A stretch of 64,000 bases of DNA, from assembly GCA_049663345.1 (NCBI GenBank), contig JBATDG010000073.1:1-64000 (forward strand), in the 5' to 3' direction. The DNA comes from SZUA-365 sp049663345 (lineage in GTDB: Bacteria > Bacteroidota > Ignavibacteria > SZUA-365). Below the pieces are notes generated by a model, which ran no database searches, was not told where the DNA came from, and saw nothing but the letters and a program-made list of their open reading frames with translations. The number at the start of each line of letters is the position of its first letter. Position 1 is the stretch's first letter. Both the position numbers and the translations under genes were made by a program. This document shows, in pieces, positions 17,821 to 26,506 of the stretch.

Positions 17821-17932
17821 TAGTGAAATTTTAGCGGCAGATTGAATTACGGACCCACGTAATCGTGAATAATATGTCATTGTTCGTGAATTATTTTCAC
17901 ACAATCGTGAAATAATCATAAGAATTCGTGAA
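17821..17932 (+). promoter_or_regulatory. Phased TCGTGAA direct repeats upstream of the cytochrome gene
   Basis: TCGTGAA occurs at 17863, 17884, 17905 and 17926, each exactly 21 bases apart, in an AT-rich tract. A one-mismatch copy TAGTGAA stands at 17821, also in register (two periods upstream), and the intervening slot at 17842 is degenerate. Each copy continues with AT-rich bases. Twenty-one bases is two helical turns, so all sites face the same side of the DNA, as expected for cooperative binding of an activator or repressor. A TTGACT (17961) follows. The rest of the 452-base gap (17619-18070) shows nothing else I can name. Confidence 0.7.
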
Positions 17933-18070
17933 AAAAATGTTAAAGAGTAGTAGATGGGAATTGACTCTATCCGAATAATTACTGATTTTCGTACGAGTAC
18001 ACAGCACGTAATTTTTCTCCACGAGCTACATATCTGTTCTTCATCCACCACTATCGTGAGGATTCAATCT

Positions 18071-20170
18071 ATGAAGCACTTGCGTCCATTGGCGTACTCT
18101 ACGCTGATCCTCGCTGCACTTGTCTTAATGGCTGCGCCGGCATCTGCGCAAAAAATAGCCATTGAGCGTGTCGCTATGTCTCCGGGCATGCTCGGTACCT
18201 ATACCGGCTTCCCGGTCTCCACTGGTCTTCATGTCGTTCCTATCGGGATGAAAGTCTATCTTGATATCGACACCGTCGGTTCTCTGGGAATGATCCAGAG
18301 CTATACCTGGTCATTCACCAGCGCTCCCGCTGGCTCTGCCGCGGCGTTTGCTGATCCCGCCTCTGCAGTCACGACATTTATTCCCGACCTCACCGGCCGC
18401 TATATCATCACCATGGATGTTGGCGGCGGTCTGACGGACAGCGACACGCTGTATGCCGGAACCTACACCGGCTTGCCCACGACCGGACTGAACTGTGGCA
18501 CTTGCCATTCGGGCGTACTCGCGAAGTGGGCCAAGACCCGCCACGCCACAATGCTCATGCGCGGTCTTACCGGTGAAATCGAAGTCGAAGACTATAATGG
18601 CAGGCTCGAAGGCGCCTATGCAGGCGGATGCTTCAAATGCCACACCGTCGGCTGGGAGCCAAGCGTCGACAACGGCAACTTCGGCTTTGAGGCGAAAGCA
18701 GTCGGTTTCGACACCACCTGGTATCAGGGACTCGAGCTACGCAATGGCGATTACTGGATTCCCACTGGCGACATGACCATCTGGAATGCAGTGCTTACCA
18801 ATTTCCCGAAAGTCGCGCAGGTCGCAACGATCGGCTGTGAAAACTGCCACGGACCCGGCAGCGAGCACATGGCAAATGGCGGCAACAAGGATATGATCGG
18901 TATGAGCGCCTCTGCCGGCGCCTGCCTCACCTGCCACAACGCCCCGAAGAAACATCGCCTCGGCAGCTACTGGATGGCTTCGAGCCATGCGACCATGCCG
19001 CTGAGTAAAGAAGAGGCCGGACGTGCAAATTGCTGGCCCTGTCATAACGGATCCGCTCTCGGAGCATTCGCAGAAAATCCGACTGCGCCGGATTACAGCA
19101 AGGTAGATCCGACTCTCGAATCGATCGCCTGCGGTGCCTGCCACGATCCGCACAGTGATGAAAACCCCAACCAGCTACGTACAGTCACTTTCCCAGGCCT
19201 CGCCAACGGTTTCGTACCGGCAGCAGGCGTCGGTGGCAAAGGTCAGCTTTGCATGAACTGCCACCGCGCGCGTACCAATACCGCAACGGTAGTCGCTGCA
19301 CAGATGAACAAGTTCGGCAGCCGCTTCTATCCGCATTACAGTCCGCAGGCTGATATGTTCAACGGCGCGAACGGCTACGAATACGGGCTTCCCATTACTG
19401 GCCTCGCGACGCATACCGGTCTGGAAAATGGCTGCGTGACCTGCCACATGTCAACCCGAGTCAATGGTTCGAGCGTCCACTCAAATCATGAAATGGCCAT
19501 GGTCGATGAAAATGGCGACAGGATCCAGGCTTGCCAGCCCTGTCACGGCAGCTTCGTTACCAGCTTCGAAGACATCAAGGCCATGTCGGATTATGACGGC
19601 AACGGCACAGTGGAAGCCGTCATTACGGAAATCGACGGTATGCTCGCACAACTCAAAGCGGTGCTGCCGCTTGACGGTACCGGTGAACCGGTCACCAGTG
19701 CAGCCGACTCGATGCTCGTCACCGACCGCGCGACCCAGCTCCCTGCGATCTACAACTATTTCTTCGTGAAGAATGACTGGAGTCACGGTATTCACAACAC
19801 GAAGTATGCTGTTGCATTGCTGCAGGCCTCGATGGGCCGTATCACTGGCGTCGAGCCGATGGATCAGGCGATTCCGGAAGTGTTCCAGCTTTCGCAGAAC
19901 TATCCGAATCCGTTCAATCCCTCGACCAGCATCAAATTCTCGGTGACCCGCTCGGCTGACGTGCAGTTGTTGGTTTACAACAGTACCGGCAAACTCATCA
20001 AGAAACTTGCCGACGGTCACCTGACCTCAGGCAACTATACCGCTAACTGGGACGGCCGCGACGATAACGGCGCAGCAGTTGCCACAGGTATTTATTTCTA
20101 TCGTCTCTCCGTCGTTTCCAACGGAGCGTCTCTGTATCAGTCCACGAAAAAGATGGTCCTCGCGAAGTAG
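18071..20170 (+). CDS. Secreted nonaheme c-type cytochrome with type IX sorting domain
   Basis: A 699-residue exported protein. The start is set at 18071, where a signal peptide begins (STLILAALVLMAAPASA-Q). Residues about 30-130 resemble a PKD/Ig-like domain. Nine CxxCH heme sites follow, with first cysteines at residues 142, 187, 256, 285, 321, 354, 394, 455 and 488. The arrangement resembles multiheme cytochromes of the c554/octaheme superfamily. The C-terminal 85 residues (SQNYPNPFNPSTSIKFSV onward) are a FlgD-like type IX secretion sorting domain, so it is predicted to be outside the outer membrane. Extracellular electron transfer or periplasm-independent redox chemistry is inferred. A strong terminator follows. 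Confidence 0.93.
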   Translation: MKHLRPLAYSTLILAALVLMAAPASAQKIAIERVAMSPGMLGTYTGFPVSTGLHVVPIGMKVYLDIDTVGSLGMIQSYTWSFTSAPAGSAAAFADPASAVTTFIPDLTGRYIITMDVGGGLTDSDTLYAGTYTGLPTTGLNCGTCHSGVLAKWAKTRHATMLMRGLTGEIEVEDYNGRLEGAYAGGCFKCHTVGWEPSVDNGNFGFEAKAVGFDTTWYQGLELRNGDYWIPTGDMTIWNAVLTNFPKVAQVATIGCENCHGPGSEHMANGGNKDMIGMSASAGACLTCHNAPKKHRLGSYWMASSHATMPLSKEEAGRANCWPCHNGSALGAFAENPTAPDYSKVDPTLESIACGACHDPHSDENPNQLRTVTFPGLANGFVPAAGVGGKGQLCMNCHRARTNTATVVAAQMNKFGSRFYPHYSPQADMFNGANGYEYGLPITGLATHTGLENGCVTCHMSTRVNGSSVHSNHEMAMVDENGDRIQACQPCHGSFVTSFEDIKAMSDYDGNGTVEAVITEIDGMLAQLKAVLPLDGTGEPVTSAADSMLVTDRATQLPAIYNYFFVKNDWSHGIHNTKYAVALLQASMGRITGVEPMDQAIPEVFQLSQNYPNPFNPSTSIKFSVTRSADVQLLVYNSTGKLIKKLADGHLTSGNYTANWDGRDDNGAAVATGIYFYRLSVVSNGASLYQSTKKMVLAK

Positions 20171-20198
20171 TTTCTCTTTCCTGCGATGACCTCTATGC

Positions 20199-20227
20199 AA
20201 GGGCGGGCGTAAAACCCCGCCCTTTTT
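20199..20227 (+). terminator. Rho-independent terminator after the cytochrome gene
   Basis: AAGGGCGGG and CCCGCCCTT form a 9-bp GC-rich stem followed by TTTTT, starting 28 bases past the cytochrome stop codon. Confidence 0.85.
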
Positions 20228-20286
20228 GTATCCCTGACGCAGATCTCGATTCCGCTACAACCTGGAAGATGCTTCGGGTAGCCGGT

Positions 20287-20340
20287 GTACACCGGGAGCG
20301 GGTTATGTACACCGGGAGCGGGTTATGTGATCCGGGAGAG
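20287..20340. repeat. 20-bp tandem repeat upstream of L-serine dehydratase
   Basis: Two identical 20-base units GTACACCGGGAGCGGGTTAT (20287-20306 and 20307-20326) are followed by a diverged partial third unit. They lie 74 bases before the serine dehydratase start. This may be a regulator array or a replication-slippage product. Confidence 0.8.
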
Positions 20341-20413
20341 AACAATGTCCGGGTTTATGAATAAGTTGTGTGAGAAAGCAAGAGTCGGACCGAACCCAAA
20401 ATGAGGCTTTAGT

Positions 20414-21628
20414 ATGGAATCCATTCGCGAACTGTATAAAATCGGGCAGGGGCCGTCGAGCAGCCATACAATCGGTCCGCGCCGTGCGGCAGTGTTGTTT
20501 CAGAAGCGGCATCCGGAAGCGGCGGCATTTCATGTAACTCTGTACGGGAGCCTGGCAGCGACGGGAGTCGGACATCTCACAGATCTTGCGATCACCAACG
20601 TGCTGAAGCCGCATCCGGTGGAATTTGAATGGAAACCGGAGACCGTGCTTGCCCGGCATCCGAACGCGCTGAAGTTTACCGCGCTTGGCGCGAATGCTGA
20701 AGTGCTGGAGGAATGGACGGTTTACAGTATAGGCGGTGGAAGGCTCGACGATGGTACGGAGGAAGCAGCGCCGGTGCCGCTTTATGATTTCACAACGATG
20801 AGAGAAATCCTTCCCTGGTGCGAAGGAAATGGCATTCATTTCTGGGAATATGTCGCACAACGGGAAGGTGAAGATATCTGGGAATTTCTCGACAAGATCT
20901 GGATGGCAATGAAGGCTTCGGTGAAGGCCGGACTCGAAGAAGAAGGAGCGCTTCCGGGTCCGCTGCACCTGCAGCGCAAGGCCGCTTCCTATTTCATCAA
21001 GGCGAAAAGCTATAAGGGTTCGTTAAAACGGCGCAGTCTGGTTTTTGCCTACGCCCTCGCGGTGGCGGAGCATAACGCCGGCGGAGGCACGATCGTCACC
21101 GCTCCTACCTGCGGCTCAAGCGGTGTGCTTCCGGCCGTCCTGTATTACCTGCGGACCCAGCACAAATTCTCCGACAAGAAGATTCTCCGCGCCCTCGCCA
21201 CGGCTGCGCTGATCGGGAATCTGGTGAAGAAGAATGCGTCCATCTCAGGTGCGGAAGTAGGCTGTCAGGGTGAGATCGGTACCGCCTGCGCTATGGCCGC
21301 TGCGGCAACGGTGCAGCTGTTCGGAGGAAGCATCCGGCAAGTGGAATACGCCGCGGAGATGGGACTCGAGCATCACCTCGGACTCACCTGCGACCCGGTG
21401 GCAGGACTAGTACAGGTGCCCTGCATCGAACGCAATGCCTTCGCTGCGTCACGCGCACTGGATGCCAACACTTTCGCCATTCTCTCCGACGGCAATCATC
21501 GCGTCAGCTTCGACAGGGTAGTTAAAACCATGCGCGACACCGGTCACGATATTCCCAGTCTGTACCGGGAAACCTCCGGCGGCGGACTCGCGGTCAACGT
21601 CAGTCTTCCCTTTCAAACGAAACCCTGA
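20414..21628 (+). CDS. sdaA: L-serine ammonia-lyase (iron-sulfur L-serine dehydratase)
   Basis: A 404-residue single-chain L-serine dehydratase that converts L-serine to pyruvate and ammonia with a labile [4Fe-4S] cluster. The N-terminal beta domain opens with the conserved GPSSSHTIGP. The alpha domain carries TAPTCGSSGVLPAVL, GAEVGCQGEIGTACAMAAA and GLTCDPVAGLVQVPCIERNAF, which contain the expected cluster cysteines. It is somewhat shorter than the about 450 residues of E. coli SdaA. GAGG precedes the ATG with good spacing. It stands alone, with tandem repeats upstream. Confidence 0.93.
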   Translation: MESIRELYKIGQGPSSSHTIGPRRAAVLFQKRHPEAAAFHVTLYGSLAATGVGHLTDLAITNVLKPHPVEFEWKPETVLARHPNALKFTALGANAEVLEEWTVYSIGGGRLDDGTEEAAPVPLYDFTTMREILPWCEGNGIHFWEYVAQREGEDIWEFLDKIWMAMKASVKAGLEEEGALPGPLHLQRKAASYFIKAKSYKGSLKRRSLVFAYALAVAEHNAGGGTIVTAPTCGSSGVLPAVLYYLRTQHKFSDKKILRALATAALIGNLVKKNASISGAEVGCQGEIGTACAMAAAATVQLFGGSIRQVEYAAEMGLEHHLGLTCDPVAGLVQVPCIERNAFAASRALDANTFAILSDGNHRVSFDRVVKTMRDTGHDIPSLYRETSGGGLAVNVSLPFQTKP

Positions 21629-21673
21629 GACCATGCTGAGGCCGGCCGAAGTTGCGGTCCGTGCGCCGTCGTC

Positions 21674-22828
21674 TTATTCGCGCGCCATGAAGCCCCAGCC
21701 GCCGGTGGAATCGGAAACGCAGAACATCAGCTCGTTTTCACCATCCTCAAGCGGAAGATATATCGAGTCGTAGTATCCGGCGATGCCGCGAAATGATGGA
21801 TCACGATCTTGTATTGCACTGTTTCCTGTGAAGAGCAGACGTCCGTTGCAGAAGATGGTAATAGCATCGCTGTATCCGAATTTCAGCTCGCGCAGGACGT
21901 CGTCCTCAGCATTGAGCTTCACCCGCGCCCAGATGCAGGCGGGTTCGGTGTCTGTGCGCTTCCGATAGCGCGCGACGTTGACCAGTCCGTTGTCCTCGCT
22001 TTCTACTGTCATCCAGCCCGGATCTTCGATGCTCTGCTGCTCCGGCGTTTTTTTCAAGTCCACGCCGCTTGCTTTGAAGACGCGCGAAATTTCCCAGCGC
22101 GTGATGGTGCCCGGAGGCGTGGTGAGCGGCGGAGCAGGAGGAAATTCCAGTGCCGCATCTTCGCGGTACGTAAAACGGGAGAAATAGACGCTGCCGTCTT
22201 GCGGTGCGTCGAGTCCGAGCGTGCCATGACCGGGGGCGTGTCTGAGATACTGCACAACCAGCGAGGGGGTTCGGCTGCCGCCGACGAACAGGCGGGCCTG
22301 GGAATCACGAAATTCCAGACGAAGGTGAATCCAGTTGTCCGGCTGCAGTTCGCAGGCGGCGGTATATCCCGGTCCGTTGTACAGCTGCCAGGCATCGCTG
22401 CCGTTGAAGATCGGAGAATATTGTACCGCGTCCTGAAAATGTCCGGCACGGTGGGGACGCAGTGAAATCCTTTCGAACTCGCCATCGGCGCTGCGGCGGA
22501 AGATAATACCGGGATTGGATTCCGCTCCGGTGACAAGAATATCCACATCGATTACGCCGTCCTTCAATTTCACGCCGTTGAGATAGGCCGATCCGCTCAG
22601 GCAATCCCGTCCCCGCTGCTCGCTCACCTTTGCCTGCTGCAGATTCCATCGTCCCGGTTCGAATGGCACACTCTGGGACGAGGCGCTATCAGAAAAGGTG
22701 AGGAGGATGAAAGAGGCAAAAAGAATACATGGTAAGATGGAAGAAACCGGGTTTTTGAAACGAGTCGGACATTTGTGTGTTGAAGGGCGGTTCAAAAGGT
22801 TGCGCGATTGCACGGACATCTGCCGCAT
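21674..22828 (-). CDS. Exported protein with a concanavalin-A-like (DUF1080-type) domain
   Basis: About 384 residues. GGAGG lies five bases before the ATG at 22828, so the 26 extra residues of the longer frame are probably not translated. A hydrophobic export signal follows (SSILPCILFASFILLTF). Residues about 50-220 have the jelly-roll pattern of DUF1080/LamG-like proteins (YLNGVKLKDGVIDVDI, GIIFRRSADGEFERISLRPH, WQLYNGPGYTA, WIHLRLEFRDSQARLFVGG). Such domains bind sugars or act as glycosidases. The C-terminal 130 residues form a second beta-rich domain of unknown type. Function unknown. Confidence 0.7.
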   Translation of the reverse strand: MRQMSVQSRNLLNRPSTHKCPTRFKNPVSSILPCILFASFILLTFSDSASSQSVPFEPGRWNLQQAKVSEQRGRDCLSGSAYLNGVKLKDGVIDVDILVTGAESNPGIIFRRSADGEFERISLRPHRAGHFQDAVQYSPIFNGSDAWQLYNGPGYTAACELQPDNWIHLRLEFRDSQARLFVGGSRTPSLVVQYLRHAPGHGTLGLDAPQDGSVYFSRFTYREDAALEFPPAPPLTTPPGTITRWEISRVFKASGVDLKKTPEQQSIEDPGWMTVESEDNGLVNVARYRKRTDTEPACIWARVKLNAEDDVLRELKFGYSDAITIFCNGRLLFTGNSAIQDRDPSFRGIAGYYDSIYLPLEDGENELMFCVSDSTGGWGFMARE

Positions 22829-22920
22829 GGCTGCCTCCGGGCTTAGTGAAATTATCGGTCTTTCGGATCCTGTATACGCAGGATACAAAAATTCAAACTT
22901 TCCCACCAGACCCCTAATTC

Positions 22921-22957
22921 AAAAGCCCCGCGGCAGCGGATGCTGTCACGGGGCTTA
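22921..22957 (-). terminator. Rho-independent terminator after the DUF2202 gene
   Basis: On the minus strand AAGCCCCG pairs with CGGGGCTT around a partly paired core, then TTTT. It starts about 20 bases past the stop codon of the DUF2202 lipoprotein. Confidence 0.75.
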
Positions 22958-22978
22958 CCCATGGAGCAGGAAAGAAAA

Positions 22979-23653
22979 TTAACGGCGACCGCGTTCGCGG
23001 GCTGAAGAAACGATGCTGTCGAACAAATCCTGAGCTATGAATTGCGGCTGATATGATCCACTGTTCGCAAGAATTTGCGAGTAGTATGCGCGCAAGTGAT
23101 TACGCGAGCCTTTGGTCAGGTTTCCGTAAACGAAGAGGATGTCCTCTTTGTCGAGACTTTCGCTCAGATGCATGAGGTCATGAATATCGAGATCCTCGAT
23201 CGTGGCGCCAACGGCGAGCGCATCCAGCAGGCTCGCATCGCCAGCAGCAGTCAGCTGCGCATAGAGGTCGCCAAGATGTGAGTCGGCGAATGCACCGCGT
23301 GAATCATCCGTGATGGGATCGGTAATGCCGTATTTATCCAGCAGGACTTTGATAGCCGACATATGCTGAGTTTCGCTTCGGGCAATATTCGTAAACACAC
23401 GGAGAGAATAGGCGTCTGCAAAATAGAGGTACACGTCCCTGGCAAGTTTCTCTTCCTCGCGCATGAGCAGCAGGCCGTCAATCTCTTCCTGCGAAAGCGT
23501 GTAAACGGGATAAGTGCCGACTGTTTGTTTGACCAGTTCGAGGTCCGAAGAGTTCGAGGCGCCTGCGCCAATCGGATCCATGCCATTATCGGAATCGCAT
23601 GCGGAGATGGAAAGAAGCAGAATCAGGACGGCTAATATTTGTAGGGTTCTCAT
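22979..23653 (-). CDS. DUF2202 ferritin-like-fold lipoprotein
   Basis: About 224 residues from the ATG at 23653, which has AGGAG upstream and begins a lipoprotein signal (ILAVLILLLSISAC, lipobox Cys). The mature part is a DUF2202 domain: EEKLARDVYLYF, IARSETQHMSAIKVLLDKYG, DLHDL/DIHDLMHL and GSRNHLRAYYSQI. The Glu and His residues on these helices match the four-helix ferritin-like di-metal pattern. Family function is not established; metal or oxidant handling at the membrane is a guess. An intrinsic terminator follows. Confidence 0.85.
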   Translation of the reverse strand: MRTLQILAVLILLLSISACDSDNGMDPIGAGASNSSDLELVKQTVGTYPVYTLSQEEIDGLLLMREEEKLARDVYLYFADAYSLRVFTNIARSETQHMSAIKVLLDKYGITDPITDDSRGAFADSHLGDLYAQLTAAGDASLLDALAVGATIEDLDIHDLMHLSESLDKEDILFVYGNLTKGSRNHLRAYYSQILANSGSYQPQFIAQDLFDSIVSSARERGRR

Positions 23654-23887
23654 GGCAGTTCTCCTATGTAAAATGTGTGTGATAGCCGTTCCTTTATCAT
23701 CTTCGAAAATCATGCCAAAACCCGAATGGCCCATACAGATCCATTAAAGCACAAATTTCTTTTTCTCAGATGACACGCGACAATTATGCCCACCATCCCG
23801 GCAAAAAATGTCGAGACCAATTTCAAATCGAAACATTCGAGTTGATTGTCCGTAGGTCAGTCTTTCATCCCTAATTGAGAGAGAAAT

Positions 23888-26335
23888 ATGAGAATTTCAG
23901 GATACTGCCTTACCGCCATTCTCTGCTGCTGTTTTCTTCTCGGCCAATCGTCCCTCGCAGGGGAGAATGCAAGCGCGGGAGATGATTCAAAAGGTCCGTT
24001 CATCAAGGGCGTCGTGGTGGATGCGAAAAACAAGGCACCACTCGTTTATGCAAATATCGTATTGCGCGATCGGGAGACGCAGGCGTTTGTGACATCGACC
24101 TTCAGCGGCGAGACAGGAGAATTCATTCTCACCGCCGTCCCGGAAGGGAATTACATTCTCACAATCAGCTACGTCGGCTATACAAAAAAGGAAGTCCTTG
24201 ATCTCGCGATCGAGGCCGAAACTAAGCAGCTCGACATCGGCGCTTTGGCCATGGATGAAGAGGCAGTCGCGGTGGGCGAGGTGACGGTCGATGCAGAGCG
24301 GGCACCGGAGGAATTTCATCTCGACAAGAAAGTGATCAATGTCAGCCAGTCGCTCAACGCGAAGGGAGGCAGTGCGCTCGATGTGCTGCGCGACCAGCCG
24401 TCGGTGCGGGTGGATGCCAGCGACAACGTGACTCTGCGCGGGAGTTCGAATTTTACCGTGCTTGTCAACGGCCGCCCCTCTGCCTTTCAGGGCTCGGACG
24501 CTCTTCGGCAGATTCCGGCCAATCTCATAGAGAGCATTGAGCTGATGACGAATCCTTCGGCGAAATATGAGGCCGAGGGTTCCGCCGGCATCATCAACAT
24601 TGTGATGAAGAAGGAAGAGAATTACAGCTCGAGCGGTATTGTGAACATCGGTGCTGGAACGCGCGATAAATACAACACGGATGTGACGGTGACCAGTAAT
24701 ATGGGAAGCACGAAACTCACTGGCGGAGCAGATTACCGGAAGTACACAAACTTCCAGGTGCAGGACGTCGACCGTATGACCGCAACATCTGCCGGAAATA
24801 TTACCAACGATTCAGAATTTCGCCGCCGCGATATCCGCGATCAGTACACGCTGCGCCTGGGTATTGATCACAGTTTCGACGAACAGCATTCGCTGTCGCT
24901 CAACGTCAATGGGGGACAAGTGAAAATCCCGCGCAGCTTTACATTCGACGTGCATAATGTTTCGCCGCTGCAGGATCTCCATCAGGTGATCCGCAACAGC
25001 TTCGATTTGACGGCCACGTATTTCACCGGATCGGCTTTCTACAATTATGCGATCGTGCCCAAGACCAGTGAACTATCTGTGGAAGGCAGCTACACCCGCG
25101 TTACGCTTCCGTATATGCAGGACACAAGAGAATACATTTCCGATGCGACGTATATGAATCTGCAGCCGGATCCGAGATCGGTGCATATGGACTCCGACGT
25201 CGGGAGACATGAGGCAAGGGCAAAGATGAACTACAAGCACACGCTGTCCGAGAGCAGCGCCTTCGAATGCGGACTGCAGTCGGATTACTCGGTGCGCAAC
25301 TACGATGTGGCGTATTCGAATTATGACTGGGCGGTACAGACGTGGCTGGTGGATCCGTCGCTGACAAACGCATTCGACATGACGAATTTCGTGCACGGCG
25401 CCTTTGCCACCTATTCCGACATGCTGCTCGATTTCCAATATCAGCTGGGACTGCGCGCGGAGTATATGGACCGCCTGCTAACGCAGAAAACACTGGGCGA
25501 AGATTTCGCCTATGACAAGCTGGACTGGTTCCCGAGTTTCAGTCTTGCCCGGAAATTCGGCGACCATCAGCTGCAGTTCAGCTACAGCCGGCGCGTCAAC
25601 CGGCCGAACGAAAATCTGCTCAATCCTTTTCCGTTTTATTCCGACAGCTATCTGACAAGCGCGGGAAACCCCCGTCTGCTCCCGGAATACACCAATGCGT
25701 TTGAGCTGAATTACCAGAAAATGTTCGGAGGTGTTTATGTTTCCGTGCAGACGTATGCCCGGATGACTACCAACGGGATGTGGCAGTCAATGATGGCCGA
25801 TAGCTCGGGCAGGATGACCACGACCTTTGAAAACTTTGCAGAAAATGCGAGTATGGGGTCCGAAATCTCTGCCAGTTTCCGTCCGCTGGCCTGGCTGCGC
25901 CTCGATCCCAATGTGAATCTCTTCAACTATTCCATCAAGGGAAACGCCTTCGGAGACGATATCGACCAGCAGGCATTCACCTGGACCGCCCGTCTGAGCG
26001 CCATCTGCACGCTTGGACCAGACACGCGCCTTCAGCTCACAGGCATGTATCTCAGCCGTCAGATAGATCCGCAAACCAATACCGAGCCGATGTTTTTCCT
26101 GAGTCTTACCGCGCGGCAGGAATTTCTCAACAAAAGCTTCTCCCTCACGCTGCAGGCGCAGAACCTGCTGAGCACCGCGTACTACGAAATCGCATCCACC
26201 GGTCTGAACTTCGCCAACACCTTCGTGATCAAGCCCGAAGTGCCTATCGTCAACCTTACGCTCACGTATAACTTCAACAACTACCAGCCGACGCGGCGTC
26301 CCGCCGATGGCGTGGATGTGAATGTGGGGATGTGA
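23888..26335 (+). CDS. Outer-membrane beta-barrel protein with carboxypeptidase-regulatory-like domain (TonB-receptor-related)
   Basis: An 815-residue protein with a signal peptide (LTAILCCCFLLGQSSLA). Residues about 38-125 are a CarboxypepD_reg-like beta-sandwich (IKGVVVDAKNKAPLVYANI, GNYILTISYVGY). Residues about 150-240 are a plug-like domain (VLRDQPSVRVDASDNVTLRG, NLIESIELMTNPSAKYEAEG, GIINIVMKK). The rest is a beta-barrel of the OMP_b-brl_3 type (repeated Y/N-rich strands). It could import a ligand or be a surface receptor. No TonB box, substrate clue or SusD partner is adjacent. Confidence 0.85.
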   Translation: MRISGYCLTAILCCCFLLGQSSLAGENASAGDDSKGPFIKGVVVDAKNKAPLVYANIVLRDRETQAFVTSTFSGETGEFILTAVPEGNYILTISYVGYTKKEVLDLAIEAETKQLDIGALAMDEEAVAVGEVTVDAERAPEEFHLDKKVINVSQSLNAKGGSALDVLRDQPSVRVDASDNVTLRGSSNFTVLVNGRPSAFQGSDALRQIPANLIESIELMTNPSAKYEAEGSAGIINIVMKKEENYSSSGIVNIGAGTRDKYNTDVTVTSNMGSTKLTGGADYRKYTNFQVQDVDRMTATSAGNITNDSEFRRRDIRDQYTLRLGIDHSFDEQHSLSLNVNGGQVKIPRSFTFDVHNVSPLQDLHQVIRNSFDLTATYFTGSAFYNYAIVPKTSELSVEGSYTRVTLPYMQDTREYISDATYMNLQPDPRSVHMDSDVGRHEARAKMNYKHTLSESSAFECGLQSDYSVRNYDVAYSNYDWAVQTWLVDPSLTNAFDMTNFVHGAFATYSDMLLDFQYQLGLRAEYMDRLLTQKTLGEDFAYDKLDWFPSFSLARKFGDHQLQFSYSRRVNRPNENLLNPFPFYSDSYLTSAGNPRLLPEYTNAFELNYQKMFGGVYVSVQTYARMTTNGMWQSMMADSSGRMTTTFENFAENASMGSEISASFRPLAWLRLDPNVNLFNYSIKGNAFGDDIDQQAFTWTARLSAICTLGPDTRLQLTGMYLSRQIDPQTNTEPMFFLSLTARQEFLNKSFSLTLQAQNLLSTAYYEIASTGLNFANTFVIKPEVPIVNLTLTYNFNNYQPTRRPADGVDVNVGM

Positions 26336-26506
26336 TGCTGAGCAGGTGGTCTTTCTCTATCCGGATCGATATCGCGAAGATTCAGATGAGAAATGCGAAT
26401 GCAGAGGCTTCCGGCTACAGAGCGTATCCGTGAACGCATCGCGGCGAAGCGATTGCAAAGCTGCTGTCGCATAGGACGCTGCCATCGGGAGACAGCGAAT
26501 AAAGCG

